Shown piece by piece: positions 10,261-18,399 of a stretch of DNA of 47,396 nucleotides (its first letter is position 1; each line of letters starts with the position of its first letter). The stretch spans positions 1 through 47,396 of the forward strand of contig NZ_WGDD01000035.1 of the NCBI RefSeq assembly GCF_015493435.1. Direction: 5' to 3'. The position numbers and the translations under genes were made by a program. Below the pieces are notes generated by a model. The model saw only the letters and a list, made by a program, of their open reading frames with translations. It was not told where the DNA came from and did not search any database. This stretch comes from Sulfurovum sp. GTDB taxonomy: Bacteria; Campylobacterota; Campylobacteria; Campylobacterales; Sulfurovaceae.

Positions 10261-11850
10261 ATGTCAAAAAAAACAATTGTAGTTTGTGACCATATTCACC
10301 AAAGCGGTTTGGATATTCTTGCAAATGACAGCGAAATTGAACTTATCAATGCAGCGGATGAACCTAAAGACAAACTTGTATCAGAAATTATTCCTCTTGC
10401 AGATGTTGCCATTACGCGTTCTTCTACAGATGTAGATGCAGCATTTCTTGCTGCGGCTAAAAAGATCACCGCGATAGTACGTGCCGGTGTCGGTGTGGAC
10501 AATGTGGATATTCAGGGTGCAAGCAAGCAGGGAATCGTTGTGATGAATGTACCGACTGCCAATACCATTGCAGCGGTTGAACTGACCCTGGCACATATGC
10601 TTTCCTGTGTCAGACAGTTTCCGTATGCACACAACAACCTCAAACTGGACCGTGTCTGGAGAAGACAGGACTGGTACGGTACGGAGTTGAAAGACAAGAA
10701 ACTCGGTATCATCGGTTTTGGCAATATCGGTTCGCGTGTGGGTAAAAGAGCCAAAGCATTTGAAATGGAAGTTCTTGCCTACGACCCGTATATTGATGCA
10801 AGCAAGGCAACAGATCTTGATATCGGGTATACAAAAAACTTTGAAGATATTCTTGGCTGTGACATTATTACGATCCATACTCCCAAAACAGAAGAGACCA
10901 TCGGTATGATAGGCAGAGAAGAGATCAGCAAAATGAAAGACGGTGTGATCCTTATTAACTGTGCGCGGGGCGGACTTTACAATGAAGAAGCACTTTTTGA
11001 AGGCTTGAAATCAGGCAAGATCGCTATGGCTGGTATTGATGTGTTCAATAAGGAACCGGCAACAGAAAATCCGCTGCTTGACCTGAACAATATTACGGTA
11101 ACACCGCACCTTGGAGCCAATACGAAAGAGTCTCAGAAAAACATTGCGACTCAAGCGTGTGAAAATGCAATTGCTGCGGCAAAAGGCATTGCCTATCCCA
11201 ATGCACTGAATCTTCCTATCAAGGAGAATGAGCTGCCTGATTTTGTCAGACCGTATCTTGAACTGGTCCAAAAGATGGGCCATCTTTCTGCGCAGGTGAC
11301 TAAAAGTGCGGTTAAATCAATCCGTGTAACGGCAAAAGGGCCGGTATCTGACTATCTGGCTTCTATGCAGACATTTGCTACGGTAGGGGCGCTTACCGAG
11401 TCTATTGCAGATCAGGTGAACTATGTCAATGCCGAGTTTGTAGCCAAAGAACGTGGTATTGATCTGAGTCATGAAGTTTTGCCAAATACCAGCGGATTTA
11501 CCAATAAGGTTTCGGTAAAAATGACAACAGCAGACAGTACCATTTCTATTGCGGGTACCGTTTTTGACGATACAGTGCAGCGTATTATCGAAATTGATGA
11601 TTACATTCTTGATGTTGAACCCAAAGGCAAAATGATCTTCTTCAGAAATACAGATACTCCGGGTGTCATTGGTGATGTAGGCAGAATTTTGGCTGAAAAC
11701 GGTTTGAATATTTCCGATTTCAGACTTGGACGCGATACCAAGCAGCAGGCACTTGCCGTTGTACGTGTTGACGGGCAGGTTTCAAAAAATGTACTCGATG
11801 CACTCTCTGCACTTGATGCATGCATCAGTGTAAGCTATGCATCACTCTAA
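10261..11850 (+). CDS. serA: D-3-phosphoglycerate dehydrogenase
   Basis: Oxidises 3-phosphoglycerate to 3-phosphohydroxypyruvate with NAD, the first step of serine synthesis. From the ATG at 10261 it is 529 residues, the long form: substrate and NAD domains (1-315), an intervening ASB domain (about 320-450) and a C-terminal ACT domain (about 455-529) that usually senses serine. The NAD loop GFGNIGSRVG is at 152-161 with Asp175 after it. The catalytic Arg236 (NCARGG), Glu265 (KEP) and His283 (TPHLGANT) are present. The start at 10261 is chosen over 10189 because AAAAGG precedes it, the family begins there, and the earlier stretch overlaps two hairpins. Confidence 0.96.
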   Translation: MSKKTIVVCDHIHQSGLDILANDSEIELINAADEPKDKLVSEIIPLADVAITRSSTDVDAAFLAAAKKITAIVRAGVGVDNVDIQGASKQGIVVMNVPTANTIAAVELTLAHMLSCVRQFPYAHNNLKLDRVWRRQDWYGTELKDKKLGIIGFGNIGSRVGKRAKAFEMEVLAYDPYIDASKATDLDIGYTKNFEDILGCDIITIHTPKTEETIGMIGREEISKMKDGVILINCARGGLYNEEALFEGLKSGKIAMAGIDVFNKEPATENPLLDLNNITVTPHLGANTKESQKNIATQACENAIAAAKGIAYPNALNLPIKENELPDFVRPYLELVQKMGHLSAQVTKSAVKSIRVTAKGPVSDYLASMQTFATVGALTESIADQVNYVNAEFVAKERGIDLSHEVLPNTSGFTNKVSVKMTTADSTISIAGTVFDDTVQRIIEIDDYILDVEPKGKMIFFRNTDTPGVIGDVGRILAENGLNISDFRLGRDTKQQALAVVRVDGQVSKNVLDALSALDACISVSYASL

Positions 11851-11858
11851 AGACTAAA

Positions 11859-11886
11859 AATACAGGCAAACGCCTGTATTTATTTC
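11859..11886 (+). terminator. Rho-independent terminator after serA
   Basis: AATACAGGC (11859-11867), loop AAAC, GCCTGTATT (11872-11880): a perfect 9-bp stem followed by TATTTCT and preceded by an A-run. It ends the rpsA/serA transcription unit. Confidence 0.85.
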
Positions 11887-11971
11887 TACCGCTTCCTCTC
11901 TTTTTATACGGCTTATTCAAATTATTTGATGCAAATGATGCTTTTTATTCATTAGTTTAAATTAAACTTGT

Positions 11972-11977
11972 TATAAT
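11972..11977 (+). promoter_or_regulatory. Possible upstream promoter of the efflux operon
   Basis: An extended -10, TGTTATAAT, with the TATAAT at 11972-11977. It lies 80 bases upstream of the TolC-type gene, in the 206-base gap after serA, and would act with the nearer promoter at 12025. Confidence 0.45.
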
Positions 11978-12024
11978 TCGTGCCAATTCTACAAAAATAT
12001 ACAGGATATCTCTACATCTTGTGC

Positions 12025-12030
12025 TATAAT
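12025..12030 (+). promoter_or_regulatory. Probable promoter of the efflux operon
   Basis: An extended -10, TGCTATAAT, with TATAAT at 12025-12030, 27 bases before the ATG at 12057. It is of the same TGC-TATAAT form as the promoters before efp (17685) and rnpB (46417). No regulator gene or clear operator is seen nearby. Confidence 0.6.
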
Positions 12031-12056
12031 AAACGATTATATTGAGGAGTTCAACT

Positions 12057-13448
12057 ATGATGATAAACAGAGTGATACTGCTTGTGTCTCTTTCTTTACC
12101 CCTTGTTGCAGGTGTCAAGAATCTGACACTTCACAATGCCCTTCAAATGGTGAAACATGACAACCTTGAAGTGAAAATTGCACGCTTCAATGAGCAAATG
12201 AAGCAGACAGAAGTCAAAGTGGCCGAAGGGATGAATTACGGTAAGCTTGACCTCAGTCTCAGCGGGATGCGTTCCAATGACGCAGGGAATGTGTTCGGGT
12301 TTAAACTGCAAAGCAGGGAAGCAACATTCGGAGATTTCGGTGCTGAAGAATTTATGAATAATTTCGGAGCCTGTCAAAATGGCAATATGCAGGCATGTCA
12401 TGATATGTATACGCAGCCGCCGTCAAATTTAAACTATCCGGCAGCACGGAACAATTATCAGACCAAACTCTCCTATATGCTGCCTATCTACACCGGCGGA
12501 AAACTGACAGAATATAAACATATTATGGAGTCAATGTACCGTATGAGCAAATACGATACGCAAAAACTGATTAATACAAAGATTTATGAAGTAAAAAAAG
12601 CCTTTTATGACATCTCTCTTGTAGAACGATATATCGTCAATCTTTCCAAAATCCGACACAATATCAAAAAACTTGAGACGATTGTATTGAACATGGAAAA
12701 AGAAGGTTATGCAAAAGAGACGGATATTTTGGAAGTACAGGCACGGGAAGCCGAATCTGACAGTATGTACAACCAGGCGAGACTCAACAGGGAATTGGCC
12801 TATCAGTTTCTCTCTTTTCTCCTGAACAGAGATGTCAGCTCCATCAAAAAAGTACATGCGAAAGCCCCTATGCCGCATGTGACAAAGGCTATACTGGAAT
12901 CAAACAATATTGACATACAGAAAGCCAAGCTCGGCTTGCAGATATCAGAAATGTCTGTTAAGGCAAAAGAGGCAAGTTTTTTGCCTACTATCGGTGGTTT
13001 TGCAGAGTATGGAAGTGCAGACAATACACTGTTTAACGATTTCACAGGCAAGGATTCCTATACGGTGGGGGTACAGGCCAAATGGAATATTTTCAACGGC
13101 GGACAGGATGATGCGAAACTGGAGAAAGCAAAGCTGAAACGTCTTCAGGTCCGGGACCAGGTAGCATTGGCACGAAAAGGTATTGCCCTTAAAGCCAAAA
13201 AGCTCAAAACAGAAATTTTAAGTGCCGATGACGATATCAAAAGTTATAGCAAACAGTTGAAATATGCCAAAAGAGTGTATGCAAACTATCGTACACGGTA
13301 TGAAGAAGGCATGGCTTCAATCTCTGATGTTCTGATCCAGCAGTCCAAGGAGCTTGAATCACTTTTGAAACTTTTAACAGTCGTCAATAAAAGGAATACC
13401 AAAGTATTTGAACTGGAAAGTATTGTAAATGCAGGAGGAAAAGTATGA
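12057..13448 (+). CDS. TolC-type outer membrane efflux protein
   Basis: Outer membrane channel of an RND-type export system, about 463 residues. A signal peptide (RVILLVSLSLPLVAG) is followed by two outer-membrane-factor repeats with long alpha-helices, for example EVKKAFYDISLVERYIVNLS near 180 and the closing half KAKLGLQISEMSVKAKEASF near 300. A segment near residue 105 contains two cysteines eleven apart (ACQNGNMQAC), unusual for this family and possibly a disulfide in the surface or equatorial region. The ATG at 12057 is preferred over a TTG at 12042, which is itself part of the GAGGAG ribosome-binding region. The stop overlaps the adaptor gene by 4 bases. The exported substrate cannot be read from the sequence. 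Confidence 0.88.
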   Translation: MMINRVILLVSLSLPLVAGVKNLTLHNALQMVKHDNLEVKIARFNEQMKQTEVKVAEGMNYGKLDLSLSGMRSNDAGNVFGFKLQSREATFGDFGAEEFMNNFGACQNGNMQACHDMYTQPPSNLNYPAARNNYQTKLSYMLPIYTGGKLTEYKHIMESMYRMSKYDTQKLINTKIYEVKKAFYDISLVERYIVNLSKIRHNIKKLETIVLNMEKEGYAKETDILEVQAREAESDSMYNQARLNRELAYQFLSFLLNRDVSSIKKVHAKAPMPHVTKAILESNNIDIQKAKLGLQISEMSVKAKEASFLPTIGGFAEYGSADNTLFNDFTGKDSYTVGVQAKWNIFNGGQDDAKLEKAKLKRLQVRDQVALARKGIALKAKKLKTEILSADDDIKSYSKQLKYAKRVYANYRTRYEEGMASISDVLIQQSKELESLLKLLTVVNKRNTKVFELESIVNAGGKV

Positions 13449-14242
13449 AAAAGATAATAACACTGATGGCTGTGGCATTGCTGACAACAACGCTGCAGGC
13501 CGTAGAGATTGACCTGAGCGGGTCAGTCGTTTCGGACAACCAAAAGATGATGACAAGCCGCTATATGGGATTTGTGAAAAAGATGGCTGTTTCGGAAGGC
13601 GATATCGTTAAAAAGGGACAGTTGCTGTATGAGATCGATTCCAAAGATATCGAATCGGCAGAACGCCAGGTCGAGCTGGCCATTTCACAGGCACGACTGG
13701 CCTTGCAGATGAATGAAAACCAGTACAACAATGTATTGTTGAATCTGGCAAGACACAAGCGTCTTTATGCGAAAAAGATGGTTTCCAAGTATGAACTCGA
13801 AACACTTGAACTTGCAGCGAAGAACCTGAGAGATATGGTTAAAATATCCAAGGAACAGGTCAAACAGGCTTTGGCGAAAAAAGAGGAAGTCCTCAACCAG
13901 TACAAGTATTTGCGCATTACTGCTCCGAATGCCGGAGTGATCGTTGCGAAAAAACTCAACGAGGGGGAAATGGCGATTCCCGGTATGCCGGCAGTCATTC
14001 TTACCGATCTCAGCCATTTGAAAATTTTGGCGGCCGTAGCTGAAACAGATCTTCCCTATATCAATCTTGGGAAAAAGGTAGAGGTTGAAATTCCTTCACT
14101 GGCTTTGAAAACAACCGGAAAGATATCGTCTATCATCCCAAGTTCCAATCCTATGACCCACAAGTTCAAGATCAAAATAGAGTTTGACCATAAAGGCAAA
14201 TCGGTCTATCCGGGCATGTATGCCAAAATCATAATCAGGTAA
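13445..14242 (+). CDS. Periplasmic adaptor (membrane fusion protein) of the RND system
   Basis: A HlyD/AcrA-type adaptor that bridges the inner-membrane pump and the outer-membrane channel. It has 265 residues, at the short end for the family. Parts in order: a cleavable signal peptide (MKKIITLMAVALLTTTLQA); a lipoyl half-motif (YMGFVKKMAVSEGDIVKKGQ); a coiled-coil hairpin at about 80-140; the second lipoyl half (YLRITAPNAGVIVAKKLNEG); and a beta-barrel domain ending in SVYPGMYAKIIIR. It has no lipobox, so it is probably soluble or held by the complex. It overlaps the TolC gene by 4 bases and precedes the pump by 2. A paralogue with the same plan lies at 23149-23949. Confidence 0.9.
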   Translation: MKKIITLMAVALLTTTLQAVEIDLSGSVVSDNQKMMTSRYMGFVKKMAVSEGDIVKKGQLLYEIDSKDIESAERQVELAISQARLALQMNENQYNNVLLNLARHKRLYAKKMVSKYELETLELAAKNLRDMVKISKEQVKQALAKKEEVLNQYKYLRITAPNAGVIVAKKLNEGEMAIPGMPAVILTDLSHLKILAAVAETDLPYINLGKKVEVEIPSLALKTTGKISSIIPSSNPMTHKFKIKIEFDHKGKSVYPGMYAKIIIR

Positions 14243-14244
14243 GT

Positions 14245-15873
14245 ATGATGGCTGAAAAAAACGAATATCAGGTAACAGACTATGCGGGAAAACTGGCGAA
14301 AGGTTTTTTACACAATCCTTTAACCCCCATACTGGGTATTTTCCTTTTGCTGATGGGATACCTTGCCCTCAATATTATGCCGAGAGAAGAAGATCCGCAG
14401 ATTGCCATTTCAGGCGGTGCGGTGATCGTTCCGATGCCGGGAGCTACACCGAGAGAAATTGAAAATATCATTATCAATCCTCTGGAACGTAAACTCAGGG
14501 AAGTCAAAGGGATCGAGCATATCTACGGTATGGCAATGAACAATGTCGGGATCGTGAATGTCATGTACTACATTGGCGAGAACCGGGAGGATTCCAACCT
14601 TAAACTGTATGACAAAGTCATGCAAAATATGGATCTGATGCCAAAAGGGGTGATGCAGCCGCTGATAAAACCCTTTGATATCGACATCGACATCCCTATT
14701 GTGACGGTAGCATTTTATCCGAAAAAAGGCAGTAAAGTTGATGATGTTCAGCTTTTCGATATCGTGCGCAGGATACAGCAGAAAATCAATGCAGTAAAAA
14801 ATGTCGCCAAAACAACGGTAGTGGGTGCGCGCAAGGCGCAGTACAATATCCAGGTAGATATGAGCAGACTTTCTGCCTATCACCTTTCACTGGGACAGAT
14901 CATGAAAGCGGTTCAGTCCATTGCAGTAGATGTGCCGGATGTCAAAGGGCGTACGAAAAAAAATGAACTGGTTGTTTTCGGTGTTAAAAATGCTATTGAG
15001 AGTGTGAAAGATGTAGGGTCTGTCATTGTAGCGCAGTATATGGGATCTCCGATCTATCTCAGAGATGTTGCTACGGTAACGGAAGGTGTGGATATACAGA
15101 ACTTTAAAACAGCCAAGATCCGATTTAAAAAGGATATGAAGGAAAGCAAACTGGGTACAGAACGTCATCAGGTAACACTTACCGTAGCCAAACTTGCCGG
15201 TACCAATGCCGTTTTTGTGGCAGATGATGTACTGGAACTTCTTAAAGAACACAATGCGGAATTTGCCAAAGAGGGTATCGGCTATCTTGTAACAAGAAAC
15301 TACGGGAAACGTGCGGATGAAGCGGTCAACGAACTGATGCACCACTTGATCATCACGATTGTCATTATTGCCTTGATGCTTGTTTTCGCACTGGGATGGA
15401 GAGAATCTATCATCGTTACATTTACTGTACCGGCGATCCTTGCGATCACACTTTTTGTTGCCTGGCTTACCGGGCAGACGATCAACCGTATTACACTTTT
15501 TGCCTTCCTGCTTTCACTGGGGCTTCTGGTGGATGCGGCGATTATCGTTATCGAAAATATCCACCGGCATCTGCATGCACATGATGTGGAGAAAAAAGAA
15601 ATGGATGAACTGCTGATCGAAGCCACTGACGAAATCGGTGCACCGACGAACATCGCAACACTTGCGATCATTCTGACGATGGTACCGATGGCATTTGTCG
15701 GCGGGATGATGGGGTCATTCATGAAGCCTATCCCCTACAACGTACCCGTAGCGCTTGTTGCTTCGCTTTTCGTGGCATATATTTTTACCCCGTATTTGAG
15801 TTTGAAGCTCTTGAAAAAACCTGAGCACAAACATCACCATACGAAACATAAAAAAGACAAGGAGGTTAAGTAA
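14245..15873 (+). CDS. RND efflux pump, N-terminal half (TM1-TM6)
   Basis: The first half of an RND inner-membrane transporter, 542 residues. It has TM1 at about 32-52 (PLTPILGIFLLLMGYLAL), a periplasmic porter region with PREEDPQIAISG and the MPGATPREIENIIINPLE segment, then TM2-TM6 at about 370-520. The TM4 proton-relay motif reads GLLVDAAIIVIENI, with Asp430 followed by alanine. AcrB-like pumps have two aspartates here, while metal exporters of the CusA type also have D-A. The protein stops after TM6 with a Lys/His-rich tail (KHHHTKHKKDKEVK). Full-length RND pumps are about 1040 residues, so this is half. It would have to assemble with the product of the next gene. Confidence 0.88.
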   Translation: MMAEKNEYQVTDYAGKLAKGFLHNPLTPILGIFLLLMGYLALNIMPREEDPQIAISGGAVIVPMPGATPREIENIIINPLERKLREVKGIEHIYGMAMNNVGIVNVMYYIGENREDSNLKLYDKVMQNMDLMPKGVMQPLIKPFDIDIDIPIVTVAFYPKKGSKVDDVQLFDIVRRIQQKINAVKNVAKTTVVGARKAQYNIQVDMSRLSAYHLSLGQIMKAVQSIAVDVPDVKGRTKKNELVVFGVKNAIESVKDVGSVIVAQYMGSPIYLRDVATVTEGVDIQNFKTAKIRFKKDMKESKLGTERHQVTLTVAKLAGTNAVFVADDVLELLKEHNAEFAKEGIGYLVTRNYGKRADEAVNELMHHLIITIVIIALMLVFALGWRESIIVTFTVPAILAITLFVAWLTGQTINRITLFAFLLSLGLLVDAAIIVIENIHRHLHAHDVEKKEMDELLIEATDEIGAPTNIATLAIILTMVPMAFVGGMMGSFMKPIPYNVPVALVASLFVAYIFTPYLSLKLLKKPEHKHHHTKHKKDKEVK

Positions 15874-17597
15874 TGAAAGGTTTGGAAAAATTCATTTACG
15901 GTATCCTTGGCAGCAGAAAGAAAAAAACACTGGTCATCGTATTGACCGCGATAGCATTTTTTCTCTCTTTGATGATGTTCCCTACCAAAATGGTACTGGC
16001 TAAAATGCTTCCGGGGAAAAGTGACAATACCTATTCGGTTTATGTCACAACACCGACAGGCTCTTCCATTGAACAGACAAATGCAGTCAGCCAGTGTGTG
16101 ATAGATATACTCAAAAATGAAAAACAGGTGATGAACCTTGAACTGTTCCTTGGGCAGGGAATACCGCTCGATTATGCAGGTCTGGTGAAGGGTGCTTCTA
16201 TGAAGCATACTGAAAACGTATCTGAAATTTCCGTAAATCTTACGGATAAGCATACCCGAAAAGAACCTTCTTTTTTAATGACACAAAGGCTCAGGCCTAT
16301 TGTGAAAAAGAAATGTCTTCCTATTGTAAAAGGTACCAAAATTCAGTTCATAGAACAGCCAGCGGGGCCTCCTACACTGGCATCTATCGTACTTGAAGTT
16401 CATGGTGACGATATTGATAAAATGAGAAAGATCTCGGTTCAGGCAGCCAATATACTTGCCAAAACAAAAGGGCTGGTAGATATCGATGTAATGATGGATG
16501 ACATTTATGACAAGTACGAACTCATACCGGATGAAGAAAAAATCGCTTTGAGCGGTTTGAGTGTCGAGCAGGTGAACAATATTCTCTACCTGGCTTTTGA
16601 AGGAATGGTCATTGCACACAAGAATTCCAAAAATGCACCTGACCAGATACCGATATTCCTGATATTGCAGAAAAAGAGTAAAGCTCTCAATGGAAAATCG
16701 GAGCGTATTCTCCAAAGCAAACTTTCGTCTTTGAACCTGATGAATATGAAGGGTATGATGGTGCCGCTCAGTGAAGTGGTTACGATCAGAAAAGCCAAAT
16801 CAAGTCCGATGATCATGCATAAGGATCTTTCAAGAATGATCAATGTCACAGCGGAGACGGATATGGTTTCCCAAGTCTATCCTCTGCTTGCGGCAAGAGA
16901 AAAAATGATCAAAGCTTTTTCGAAAGACTATACTATCAAAAAGGCAGGATTTACGACGTACATGTTTGACCTTTATCTGACTGACAAAAAAACAGGAGAA
17001 AAGTTTCTGCTGCGCTGGGATGGTGAAATGAAAGTGACACTTGATACCTTCAGGGACTTAGGCGGTGCATTTATTGCAGCATTGCTGCTTATTTTCCTTC
17101 TGTTGGTGATCTATTACAAGAGTTTTATGATTTCGGGTATCATCCTGCTGGGATCATTCCTTTCTCTGATCGGGGTGATCGTCGGACACTGGGTGGCCAA
17201 TTTCTTTACAAGTGAAACGTTCTTCCTTACTGCTACCTCTCTGATCGGCTTTATTGCCCTGATGGGGATTTCGTCGAGAAATTCCCTATTGCTGATAGAC
17301 TTTGCCAAATCACTGATGGAGTGCCACGGTATGGAGAAACGCGAAGCTATTGCCGTGGCAACAGCGACAAGAGCCAAGCCGATTGCCCTGACCGCTGTCG
17401 CGATCATACTGGGTTCTGCACTGCTTGCTTCCGACCCTGTATTTGGCGGGCTGGGAGTTGCACTGATCTCCGGTACAGTGGCGGCTGTCTTCGTCTCACT
17501 GCTGTTTGTTCCGGTGCTGATGCATAATGCCAAAGCGATGGATTTCGACCTGAGTGACCATTGTGATCTTAAAAACGATATCTCTATCACAAAATAG
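15873..17597 (+). CDS. RND efflux pump, C-terminal half (TM7-TM12)
   Basis: The second half of the same pump, 574 residues. It begins just before TM7 (KKTLVIVLTAIAFFLSLMMF), carries the second porter region (LPGKSDNTYSVYVTTPTG, comparable to the start of the second repeat in full-length pumps) and ends with TM8-TM12. In TM10 the segment MGISSRNSLLLIDFAKSL has Arg469 where AcrB has the relay Lys940. The start ATG shares one base with the preceding TAA, and a GGAGG ribosome-binding site lies at 15861-15865 inside the upstream gene. This is an organised two-gene arrangement, not a simple frameshift. A strong terminator follows. Confidence 0.88.
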   Translation: MKGLEKFIYGILGSRKKKTLVIVLTAIAFFLSLMMFPTKMVLAKMLPGKSDNTYSVYVTTPTGSSIEQTNAVSQCVIDILKNEKQVMNLELFLGQGIPLDYAGLVKGASMKHTENVSEISVNLTDKHTRKEPSFLMTQRLRPIVKKKCLPIVKGTKIQFIEQPAGPPTLASIVLEVHGDDIDKMRKISVQAANILAKTKGLVDIDVMMDDIYDKYELIPDEEKIALSGLSVEQVNNILYLAFEGMVIAHKNSKNAPDQIPIFLILQKKSKALNGKSERILQSKLSSLNLMNMKGMMVPLSEVVTIRKAKSSPMIMHKDLSRMINVTAETDMVSQVYPLLAAREKMIKAFSKDYTIKKAGFTTYMFDLYLTDKKTGEKFLLRWDGEMKVTLDTFRDLGGAFIAALLLIFLLLVIYYKSFMISGIILLGSFLSLIGVIVGHWVANFFTSETFFLTATSLIGFIALMGISSRNSLLLIDFAKSLMECHGMEKREAIAVATATRAKPIALTAVAIILGSALLASDPVFGGLGVALISGTVAAVFVSLLFVPVLMHNAKAMDFDLSDHCDLKNDISITK

Positions 17598-17603
17598 AGA
17601 ACA

Positions 17604-17642
17604 GGGCGGGACAGCTTAGGCTGTCCCTGCCCAAGCTTTTTA
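17604..17642 (+). terminator. Rho-independent terminator after the efflux operon
   Basis: GGGACAGC (17608-17615), loop TTAG, GCTGTCCC (17620-17627), extended on the outside by GGGC/GCCC with one bulged base, then AAGCTTTTTA. It separates the efflux operon from efp. Confidence 0.88.
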
Positions 17643-17684
17643 TCTTCCCTCTTTCCCACTATCATCTTTTTACCAACTATTTGC

Positions 17685-17690
17685 TATAAT
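17685..17690 (+). promoter_or_regulatory. Probable efp promoter
   Basis: An extended -10, TGCTATAAT, with TATAAT at 17685-17690, 28 bases before the efp ATG. GAAGGA at 17705-17710 is the ribosome-binding site. Confidence 0.65.
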
Positions 17691-17717
17691 CACCCAACTT
17701 ATTATGAAGGACAGACT

Positions 17718-18284
17718 ATGGCAACCATCGGAATGGGAGACATTAAAAAAGGCGTAAGACTTGAACTGGACGGAAACCCGTATAAAGTAACGGAGTTCCA
17801 GCATGTCAAACCCGGAAAAGGTGCGGCATTTGTACGCATTAAGATCAAAAACCTCAAAACAGGAAAAGTAATTGAAAAAACGGTACATGCAGGTGATAAA
17901 TTTGAAGTACCTGAGCTTGAACAGAAAACAATGCAGTATTTGTACGATGACGGAGAATTTCTCCAATTTATGGACACAACCACTTTTGATCAGATCGGCC
18001 TGACGCATGAGCAGGTAGGCAAAGAGACATTTGATTTTATGATAGATGGCATGGAAGCGGATATTCTTTTCCATAACGGCCAGGCAATTTCGGTAGAGAT
18101 CCCTCAAACCGTGGTACTTAAAATTGTAGAGACACCTCCGAACTTCAAAGGCGATTCACAGGGTGGAAAGAAGCCTGCAACACTTGAGAGCGGTGCAGTG
18201 GTTCAGGTACCTTTTCATGTACTTGAAGGTGAAATGATCAAGGTAGATACAGTAGAAGGCAAATACCTGGAGAAAGCCAAGTAA
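17718..18284 (+). CDS. efp: Elongation factor P
   Basis: Relieves ribosome stalling at polyproline stretches by entering the E site. The 188 residues form the three usual domains: a KOW-like N-terminal domain, a central OB domain and a C-terminal OB domain. Lys34 sits at the tip loop KPGKGAAF, the site that is beta-lysylated by EpmA/EpmB in many proteobacteria. The modifying enzymes are not encoded in this window. The C-terminal signature is divergent but recognisable ([20 protein letters not shown]). It is a single-gene unit between two hairpin regions, and convergent with the large DUF302-like gene. Confidence 0.97.
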   Translation: MATIGMGDIKKGVRLELDGNPYKVTEFQHVKPGKGAAFVRIKIKNLKTGKVIEKTVHAGDKFEVPELEQKTMQYLYDDGEFLQFMDTTTFDQIGLTHEQVGKETFDFMIDGMEADILFHNGQAISVEIPQTVVLKIVETPPNFKGDSQGGKKPATLESGAVVQVPFHVLEGEMIKVDTVEGKYLEKAK

Positions 18285-18399
18285 TACTTTTGTGAACGCT
18301 TCTGCGTGCAGAGTGCGTATACACGCACCTTCAGATATGCATACTGAACATATTTTTTTGACCAAAGGGATAAATTCCCTTAGGTACTAAACGCTTTTT

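Noticed and set aside
15850-15880. Frameshift or sequencing error splitting the RND gene
   Set aside because: Stop and start overlap as TAATG with a GGAGG ribosome-binding site, the first half ends in a natural charged tail, and the break is exactly at the repeat boundary. Raw reads would still be needed to be certain.
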